DNA from: [Chlorobium] sp. 445 | GTDB taxonomy: Bacteria > Bacteroidota > Chlorobiia > Chlorobiales > Thermochlorobacteraceae | Assembly: GCA_002763895.1 (NCBI GenBank) | Contig: NSLH01000002.1 | Span: forward strand, 86,714-150,713 | Direction: 5' to 3' | DNA length: 64,000 nucleotides | Part shown: positions 58,399 to 64,000 of the stretch, one piece after another | How the letters are laid out: each line of letters begins with the position of its first letter | How positions within the stretch are numbered: the first letter of the stretch is position 1 | Notes under the pieces: generated by a model | What the model was told of the DNA's origin: nothing | What the model saw: the letters and a program-made list of their open reading frames with translations, nothing else | Databases searched by the model: none | Position numbers and translations under genes: made by a program

Positions 58399-59112
58399 AT
58401 GTCGGCATTGAAATACAAGCGAATTCTGCTCAAGCTCAGTGGCGAATCACTAATGGGCGATAAGGGCTACGGCATTGATGGAGAGGTGCTCGATAAATTT
58501 GCAACAGAGATTGTGGAAGTGCATGAATTAGGTGTCGAAGTAGCAATTGTCATTGGTGGCGGCAATATCTTTCGCGGGCTATCTAAAGCTGCTGAGCACA
58601 TGGATAGAGTGCAAGCGGACCAAATGGGGATGCTGGCAACAGTGATAAATGCGCTTGCGTTGCAAGATGCGCTTGAGCGTAAAGGTGTCTTTACACGATT
58701 GCAAACGGCTATCAAGATGGAGCAAATTGCCGAACCTTTTATCCGTCGCCGTGCTATCCGACATTTGGAAAAGCGGCGCGTCGTGATCTTCGGTGCAGGC
58801 ACAGGCAATCCCTACTTTACAACAGATACTGCAGCTGCACTGCGAGCTATTGAAATTGAAGCCGACGTGATTATCAAAGGCACGCGCGTCAATGGCATCT
58901 ACGATGAAGACCCTGAAAAAAATCCTGCCGCGCAGTTCTTCCAGAAAATCACTTACCTTGATGTCTTGAAAAAAAATCTGCGCGTCATGGACCTCACGGC
59001 AATTACACTCTGCCAAGAAAATATGCTCCCTATTGTCGTGATGAATATGAATGTAGAAGGCAATCTCAAGCGCCTCTTAATTGGCGAAGAAGTGGGAAGC
59101 TTGGTGAACTAA
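58399..59112 (+). CDS. pyrH: UMP kinase
   Basis: 237 residues, AAK-fold. [104 protein letters not shown] and the end [17 protein letters not shown] are all canonical. It phosphorylates UMP to UDP in pyrimidine synthesis and stands next to tsf in many bacteria. Here it is separated from tsf by a terminator. The expected frr gene is not next. Confidence 0.97.
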   Translation: MSALKYKRILLKLSGESLMGDKGYGIDGEVLDKFATEIVEVHELGVEVAIVIGGGNIFRGLSKAAEHMDRVQADQMGMLATVINALALQDALERKGVFTRLQTAIKMEQIAEPFIRRRAIRHLEKRRVVIFGAGTGNPYFTTDTAAALRAIEIEADVIIKGTRVNGIYDEDPEKNPAAQFFQKITYLDVLKKNLRVMDLTAITLCQENMLPIVVMNMNVEGNLKRLLIGEEVGSLVN

Positions 59113-59122
59113 GCAGCGCGCG

Positions 59123-59302
59123 TCAAACGACAAAAAAAATCACGACGCCGACGCCTGCAATCACAACACTGAAGCCTAAGAAACTTAGCCAAGTGAGTTT
59201 TGCAGCCCAGTGTTCCCATTCCGTTTGCTGGCGATACTTAAGGCTCCCGAAAACAGCACCCGTCGCACCAACAAGGAAAAGCGCAAGTGATAGAAACTTC
59301 AT
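59123..59302 (-). CDS. Tiny membrane protein, 59 residues, two helices
   Basis: ATG at 59300-59302 on the minus strand. The product is MKFLSLALFLVGATGAVFGSLK, then YRQQTEWEHWAAKLTWLS, and a second helix FLGFSVVIAGVGVVIFFVV to a TGA at 59123. The two hydrophobic helices flank a charged/aromatic loop. It is convergent with pyrH (10 bases) and divergent from the Wza-like gene (43 bases). Family not recognised. Confidence 0.6.
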   Translation of the reverse strand: MKFLSLALFLVGATGAVFGSLKYRQQTEWEHWAAKLTWLSFLGFSVVIAGVGVVIFFVV

Positions 59303-59345
59303 ATCTTGAACAGTTCAAAATGGTATAATGTTGGCTTGCAACATA

Positions 59346-60992
59346 ATGAAAGTTCTTAAAAACGCTAAGCCGCGCTGCACGCTTATCTCTGCTTATTGGT
59401 TTGCTTTGCTCATACAGCTGGGCATTGTAATCTATCAGCCTGTGTTGTATGCGCAACTTCCAGACAGCCGTTTTTCAGGACAGAGCCGACTGATGGTGCC
59501 AGATACCCTGCTGCTGTTTGAGAGTATGCGCCCGGCATCTGCCCCTGTAGGGATATCGCAACAACTTGCCCCACCAAACTATACCCTCAGCGCAGGTGAT
59601 GGTGTCTTCATTGGTATCACCTCACAAACTTACACATCATATCAGTTGACCGTTACACCTGAAGGTAAACTCATTATTCCGCGGGTGGGTGAAGTGCTCG
59701 CGCTACATTTAACCTTGCCTGAACTCAGAGAGCGATTAGCAACGATGCTAAGTAAAACGTATCGCCGCGCTGAAGTGAGTGTCGCACTGCTAAGTTTGCG
59801 CTCATTCGAAGTTGAAGTGTTAGGCGAGACACTCTATCCAACAAAGGTAAAAGTCAGTGCCGCCGAACGGGTCTCTGATGCCATCGCAAAAAGCAATGTG
59901 GTGCTGAAAACAGCTTCACTGCGACAAATCAAACTCAAACGTGCTTATCCCGATACAACCCTAAGCCTAGACCTCTTGACCTACTACAGACTTCTTGATG
60001 CACGCGAGAATCTCTATCTCAAAGAAGGTGATGTAATTTTCCTGACGCGTCGAACCGATTCAGTAACCATTTCGGGAGAGGTGAAATACCCGGGCAGTTA
60101 TGAGTTTCTCCCAAGTGATTCGCTGTACCAATTGCTCAGTTTTGCCGGTGGTCTCTTAGAGAGTGCATACTTGGATTCCGTAGAAATCATCCGATTTACG
60201 GAAGACAAACTCTCGCGCAAAAGTCTTTATGTGAGTCTACGCGGATTTCCGCAGTCAGCAAATGTCCCCTTGCAGCGTGGCGATGTCGTGGTCGTGCGGC
60301 GTATTCCAAAGATTTTCCCTGAGGAGATGGTCGAGGTGCGTGGTGAGGTCAAGTTCCCCGGCATTTATCGCATTGAACCAAAGAAAACGCGGTTGTACGA
60401 TATTATTCAAACTGCAGGCGGTTTTACAGATAAAGCATCACTGGAAGAGGCGGTGCTGATTCGCCCGTCTGCAAGCCGCTCCTTTGATCCACGAAGCTTT
60501 ACGAGCGATAGTTCTGAAGATATCGATGCACAGTATCTCAAAGCGAAGCTACGCGAGCGTCAGGGCAGAATGTCGGTCAACTTCAAAACATTGATGCAAG
60601 GTAAAGCAGAATCTGAAAATGTACTGTTAGAACCGGATGATATCATTGAAGTTCCAAAGTTTCGCAATTACATTAATGTTATCGGGCGCGTCATTGAACC
60701 AGGCAATATCGAGTATCAAAGCGGTTTAAGCGTGCGCGAATACATTCGCTTGGCAGGCGGATTCGGCAAACAGGCTGATGAAGGACGCGTTGTTGTCATT
60801 AAACCCAATACAGGCGATGTGCTTGAAGTAAGCAAAGTTGAGCAGTTAGAGCCGGGCGATACCATTCTCGTTCCCGAACTGCCACGCAAGCCGTGGCTAC
60901 AATCAGCATGGGAGATTTTTAGAGACGGCATTGTCGTCATCGGCAGTATTGCTACAACCGTATTGGTGATTTTAAGCATTGTGCGAGGCTAG
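59346..60992 (+). CDS. Polysaccharide export protein, Wza/SLBB family
   Basis: 548 residues from the ATG at 59346 (a frame start at 59328 overlaps a TATAAT-like -10 at 59324-59329). Signal peptide region ISAYWFALLIQLGIVIYQPVLYAQ; no lipobox, unlike Wza. Poly_export domain YTLSAGDGVFIGITSQTYTSYQLTVTPEGKLIIPRVGEVL, then several SLBB repeats (SVTISGEVKYPGSYEFLPSDSLYQLLSFAGGLLE; VEVRGEVKFPGIYRIEPKKTRLYDIIQTAGGF; INVIGRVIEPGNIEYQSGLSVREYIRLAGGF). A C-terminal helix (IVVIGSIATTVLVILSIV) may span the outer membrane. Forms the exit for surface polysaccharide. Confidence 0.93.
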   Translation: MKVLKNAKPRCTLISAYWFALLIQLGIVIYQPVLYAQLPDSRFSGQSRLMVPDTLLLFESMRPASAPVGISQQLAPPNYTLSAGDGVFIGITSQTYTSYQLTVTPEGKLIIPRVGEVLALHLTLPELRERLATMLSKTYRRAEVSVALLSLRSFEVEVLGETLYPTKVKVSAAERVSDAIAKSNVVLKTASLRQIKLKRAYPDTTLSLDLLTYYRLLDARENLYLKEGDVIFLTRRTDSVTISGEVKYPGSYEFLPSDSLYQLLSFAGGLLESAYLDSVEIIRFTEDKLSRKSLYVSLRGFPQSANVPLQRGDVVVVRRIPKIFPEEMVEVRGEVKFPGIYRIEPKKTRLYDIIQTAGGFTDKASLEEAVLIRPSASRSFDPRSFTSDSSEDIDAQYLKAKLRERQGRMSVNFKTLMQGKAESENVLLEPDDIIEVPKFRNYINVIGRVIEPGNIEYQSGLSVREYIRLAGGFGKQADEGRVVVIKPNTGDVLEVSKVEQLEPGDTILVPELPRKPWLQSAWEIFRDGIVVIGSIATTVLVILSIVRG

Positions 60993-60994
60993 TC

Positions 60995-62311
60995 ATGAGC
61001 ACGGAAGATCTCAAAAGCAATGGCGCAGTATGGCAAAAGCCAACGCTGCTGCGTCATTACATTGAACTTATTTTGGAGCATCTCGGCTTTATTGTGAAAT
61101 TCACACTGGCAGCAATAATTATCGTGCTCGTTACGCTCTTTTTAATGCCGCGTACATATGCTGCAAAAACTGTATTGATGCCGCCCGAAGACCCCAACAA
61201 ACAAAATGCACTCTTGCAAGCCATTGGTAATTTAGGTCTTGCCTCACTCAGCACAGCAAATGCTACAAATATGACGGAAATTTTGGTCGAAGTGCTTAAA
61301 AGCCGCACAGTAGCAGAAAGTCTGATTGTAGAGCAACGCTTGGAAGAGATTTTCCTAAGTGAAGAAGAACGCAAACAGAACGAAGCAGAGAAGTTGGAAA
61401 AATTGCGTACAGCACTTGCCGAAGCCACTCGCATCACAGCAAGCAAACAAGGTTTTATCACGATTGAAGTTCGGCTTGCAACACCCATGTTGTCATTCAG
61501 AGAAGCAGACGACGACAGCGCAAAAGTGCAAGCGGCACGAATCGCGAATGCTTATGCACAGATTCTCGATAGAACAAACCGAAAACTGGCTAACGCAAAA
61601 TCACTCTACAATGCGGAGTATTTCAGTGCGCAATTGCAGATTGCAAAAGCCGAACTCGATAGCGCATACTCAAATTTGGAAGCGTTCCAAAAGTCTAACA
61701 AAGCGGTAGCCATGACAGAACAAATGAAATTGCAATTAGAGACACTCTCTAAGCTCAAAGCCATGATGATAAGCGAAGAAATTAACTTGGATGTACTCTT
61801 GCGCGATAGGCAACCAAACGACCTTCTGGTCATAGAATCCAAAAATCGTCTGTCTGAAATGCAGCGCAAGTACAACGAAATGCTTTCGGGCAAGTCGGAC
61901 AAGTATGTGCTAAGTTTTGAGCAAATGCCGGCTTTGGCGCGCGAGTATGCCAACTATTACCGTGAAGTAAAAATCAGCGAAGAAGTCTATGCGCTGCTAA
62001 AACAACTCTACTACAAAGAACGCTTGCAAGGCTACCGCAACACACCAACGGTGATTGTGCTCGATGAAGCACGTGCACCAACCCGGCGCGTGAGTCCAAA
62101 ACGAGTAGAAACCTTGCTGCTGACAGTGCCGCTTGCATTCATCGTTGCAATGCTGATTGTCTTTATGCGAAACTTTCTGCAGCGCACACGTGAAGAAGAA
62201 GCTTACGCCAGATTGTGGTTGCTCTGGGAGCGCCAGCTTGCACCACTTTCGAGGCGTTGGACAAAGCAGGCAAGGCTGAAAACAGAAGCAAAATCGTTGT
62301 CAGGGAAATAG
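60995..62311 (+). CDS. Wzz-type chain-length/polysaccharide co-polymerase
   Basis: 438 residues starting two bases after the export gene. A cytoplasmic N-tail leads to a first helix (LGFIVKFTLAAIIIVLVTLFLMP), a periplasmic coiled-coil domain (about 55-355) and a second helix near LLLTVPLAFIVAMLIVFM. The region before it contains APTRRVSPKRVE, the Pro-rich motif typical of Wzz/GumC proteins. No tyrosine-kinase domain is attached, so a separate BY-kinase would be needed for group 1 capsule control. It works with the upstream export protein to set chain length. Confidence 0.9.
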   Translation: MSTEDLKSNGAVWQKPTLLRHYIELILEHLGFIVKFTLAAIIIVLVTLFLMPRTYAAKTVLMPPEDPNKQNALLQAIGNLGLASLSTANATNMTEILVEVLKSRTVAESLIVEQRLEEIFLSEEERKQNEAEKLEKLRTALAEATRITASKQGFITIEVRLATPMLSFREADDDSAKVQAARIANAYAQILDRTNRKLANAKSLYNAEYFSAQLQIAKAELDSAYSNLEAFQKSNKAVAMTEQMKLQLETLSKLKAMMISEEINLDVLLRDRQPNDLLVIESKNRLSEMQRKYNEMLSGKSDKYVLSFEQMPALAREYANYYREVKISEEVYALLKQLYYKERLQGYRNTPTVIVLDEARAPTRRVSPKRVETLLLTVPLAFIVAMLIVFMRNFLQRTREEEAYARLWLLWERQLAPLSRRWTKQARLKTEAKSLSGK

Positions 62312-62479
62312 AGACAAAATGAGCATAAGACAGAACGAAAGAATGAACTAAGATAGCAGACTGTTAGTGTAGTATCATGTCATGCTTTGGCGTAAGGTGC
62401 TGAAGCGATGCAAATGTGCAAATTCACATAGAGCAGTAGAGTACTTACAGTTTCATCAACTTAAACCGCTTGCACGACA

Positions 62480-62724
62480 ATGAATTTCTTTCGCAGCACT
62501 TGGCAGGAAGCCTCTTTTATGGAGAAAGTGGCAATGGTAGGTTCGCTCATCTACTTCTTTCTTCCGATTGATATCGTTCCTGAGCTCTTGTTTGGTGTCT
62601 TAGGCATTGGCGATGACATTGCCGCGCTCGTACTTTTTTTAGCACCGTGCTTCGCATTCGTAATCGCATGAGCGAAAAAGAACGCCAAAAAACTTTGCCA
62701 ACGTTCAGAGAAGCGATTGACTAA
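62480..62724 (+). CDS. DUF1232 small membrane protein (one-base frameshift)
   Basis: The joined product is 81 residues. MEKVAMVGSLIYFFLPIDIVPELLFGVLGIGDDIAALVLF is the DUF1232 core (PxDxxPE...G.xDD). A T7 run at 62634-62640 ends the first frame early; with one more T the protein continues FSTVLRIRNRMSEKERQKTLPTFREAID to a TAA at 62722. The two-helix protein belongs to a widespread family with unknown role. It precedes a hydrolase gene by 66 bases. Confidence 0.75.
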
Positions 62725-62790
62725 TAAGGACAGCAAGCGGTGCAGTGCAGCACATCCAATCTGCATTGAACTGCACCATCCGAAAAAGCA

Positions 62791-63651
62791 ATGCAAGGTA
62801 ACTTTTTAGACTGGACATACGCGGAAGAAGCGCATGCACACTTTCGCTTTCTTGCGTTAGGCAAACCCTCATCGCAGACACCACTGCTTTTCGTGCACGG
62901 CTATGGCGCTATGATTGAGCATTGGCGGCATAACTTGCACTTCTTTGCCGCACATCGTCAAGTGTTTGCCATAGATCTCTTGGGCTTTGGTGAATCCGAA
63001 AAACCTAATGCGCCCTACGGATTGCCACTCTGGGCAGAACAAATCCGATTTTTCTTACATCACCAGAAACTCGAAAAGGTCGTGCTGATTGGGCATTCAA
63101 TGGGCGGTGCGACAAGTCTGTGGTTTGCGCATCATCATCCAGAGCAGGTTGAGTCGCTGGTGCTCGTCGATGCATCGGGTATCTTCCCTGATGAAATCAA
63201 CCCGTTAGAAAGATTGCTATATCGTGCGGTGGGTAGCCCGCTGATTGGCGAAGCAATGTTTGGACTGTTCGCAAATGCGTTTGGCGCCCGTCAAAGTTTA
63301 GTGCCTACCTATTACGATGTCTCAAAAGTAACGGATGAACTCGTCGAGCAGTTTGCAAAACCGTTGCGCTCCTCGGGCGCCATGTATGCCTATCTTGCCC
63401 CCTCTCGCTATCCTGAACGTTTCATGCTCAATACCTTGCCGCGTCCATGTCATTTCAAAGGCAAAACGCTGATTGTCTGGGGACGATACGATATGGCATT
63501 CCCGCCCGAAAAAATTCTTCCAAAGTTTAAGGAGATTTTGCCACAAGCTGAAGAAGTGATCATTGAAAACACGCGACACTGCCCACACGATGAAGAGCCA
63601 CAGGCTTTCAACACCGCTCTTGCAAATTTTCTCTCAATTGCACACGACTAA
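62791..63651 (+). CDS. Alpha/beta-hydrolase fold enzyme
   Basis: 286 residues. FVHGYGAMIEHWRHNLHFFA oxyanion region, DLLGFGESEKPN, nucleophile elbow LIGHSMGGATSL with the serine, acid in IVWGRYDMAFPPEK and histidine in ENTRHCPHDEEP, so the triad is complete. A helical cap (residues about 135-190) is present. It is like esterases/epoxide-hydrolase relatives; the substrate cannot be told. In photosynthetic Chlorobi similar enzymes include magnesium chelatase-linked BchO, but no direct evidence is present here. Confidence 0.85.
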   Translation: MQGNFLDWTYAEEAHAHFRFLALGKPSSQTPLLFVHGYGAMIEHWRHNLHFFAAHRQVFAIDLLGFGESEKPNAPYGLPLWAEQIRFFLHHQKLEKVVLIGHSMGGATSLWFAHHHPEQVESLVLVDASGIFPDEINPLERLLYRAVGSPLIGEAMFGLFANAFGARQSLVPTYYDVSKVTDELVEQFAKPLRSSGAMYAYLAPSRYPERFMLNTLPRPCHFKGKTLIVWGRYDMAFPPEKILPKFKEILPQAEEVIIENTRHCPHDEEPQAFNTALANFLSIAHD

Positions 63652-63670
63652 GATGCATAATCTGAGACCG

Positions 63671-64000
63671 TCATGCAGTCAAAGTAGGCTGACTTAATGC
63701 ACGCCGAACTTGGTCAATCAAGTGCGCTTTCTGCGTGAGAATGTCTTTGCCGATAAAAATTAAATCATAGCCTTCCGCGCTGCGCTCATAATCTTCAATG
63801 GTGTATCGACCAAATGCATAGTTAAGAATGAAAGCCTGCGCTTGATCCGACAAGCTAATCACACCTTTAAGTCGCCAGAGGTTTGGCGGCAAACTTTCCA
63901 AGGCAGATTGCAACTGAGTAAGTTCAAATTTGCCTTGACCTTTGTAGCGAAAGGTCTGAATGTGGTCATGTTCTAAGTGGTCATGCTTTGAGTGGTCATG
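63671..64000 (-). CDS. CobW/COG0523-type G3E GTPase, C-terminal part (5' end outside window)
   Basis: The minus strand is open from the right edge to a stop at 63671, about 109 residues. It starts in a metal-binding His repeat (HDHSKHDHLEHDHIQTFRYKGQGKFELTQLQSALESLPPNLWRLKGVISL), then the CobW C-terminal domain with FILNYAFGRYTIEDYERSAEGYDLIFIGKDI. The GTP-binding N-terminal half lies beyond the edge. COG0523 proteins are metal chaperones, often for zinc, using His-rich loops of this kind. The gene is convergent with the hydrolase. Confidence 0.85.
   Translation of the reverse strand, partial: HDHSKHDHLEHDHIQTFRYKGQGKFELTQLQSALESLPPNLWRLKGVISLSDQAQAFILNYAFGRYTIEDYERSAEGYDLIFIGKDILTQKAHLIDQVRRALSQPTLTA
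63963..64000 (-). repeat. Short tandem repeat coding for HDH motifs
   Basis: GTGGTCATG appears at 63963, 63978 and 63992, spaced about 15 bases. On the minus strand each unit codes for His-Asp-His plus two or three residues. It continues to the window edge and probably makes up the metal-binding loop of the GTPase. Confidence 0.8.

Noticed and set aside
1..64000. CRISPR arrays, insertion sequences, prophage
   Set aside because: No regularly spaced repeats, transposase or phage structural genes were seen. The xer gene looks like the housekeeping type.

Overview
The window looks like a chromosomal segment from a member of the Bacteroidota/Chlorobiota (FCB) group, most plausibly a Chlorobi lineage such as the Chloroherpeton/Thermochlorobacter branch. 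This is inferred from gene content: a rplM-rpsI-rpsB-tsf-pyrH cluster, a Bat-type VWA/TPR pair, a DUF169 protein, a B12-binding radical-SAM protein of the kind used in bacteriochlorophyll tailoring, a divergent ferrochelatase, and a CrtQ/CruC-like glycosyltransferase. Three promoters also fit the Bacteroidota pattern TTTG-N20-23-TAnnTTTG. No rRNA, tRNA, CRISPR array or insertion sequence was found.

Layout. 1-4523 (minus): a heavy-metal-type RND efflux operon (Cys-rich small protein, TolC-like channel, adaptor lipoprotein, RND pump cut by the left edge). 4685-6004: a Pif1/RecD-like helicase. 6016-7661 (minus): tenA and thiD behind a TPP riboswitch. 7785-11127: an M14 zinc peptidase and a TPR protein. 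11338-17602: a second export system (TolC, MacA, MacB ATPase, two FtsX-type permeases). 17567-25384: signalling and accessory genes (a small hidden gene, an orphan histidine kinase, a membrane-anchored unknown, a strikingly AT-rich beta-propeller/caspase gene, an EAL phosphodiesterase, a MerR regulator). 25669-32432: polyamine uptake (potDBCA) and catabolism (aldehyde dehydrogenase, class III aminotransferase). 32654-42475: batB/batC, proC, waaA, a [2Fe-2S] ferredoxin, xerD, a YD-repeat-like secreted protein, a methyltransferase, an LPP20/DUF4384-like protein and DUF169. 42653-53089: a small secreted protein, trpC, a glycosyltransferase, a Kef-type antiporter, radical-SAM/B12, ferrochelatase and an OmpA-type protein. 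53147-59112: Rsm22-like methyltransferase, fbp, then ribosomal protein genes, tsf and pyrH. 59123-64000: a tiny membrane protein, Wza/Wzz-like polysaccharide export genes, DUF1232, an alpha/beta hydrolase and a cut-off CobW-type GTPase.

A dominating property is broken reading frames. About twenty genes carry a single-base insertion or deletion, nearly all in A/T runs, and these include rpsB and tsf, which must work. The lengths of the joined frames always differ from a multiple of three by exactly the expected base(s). I therefore read most of them as consensus-sequence errors and annotate the joined genes. The polyamine locus is the exception that deserves attention, because it carries seven lesions in under 7 kb, two of them in-frame stop codons rather than indels.
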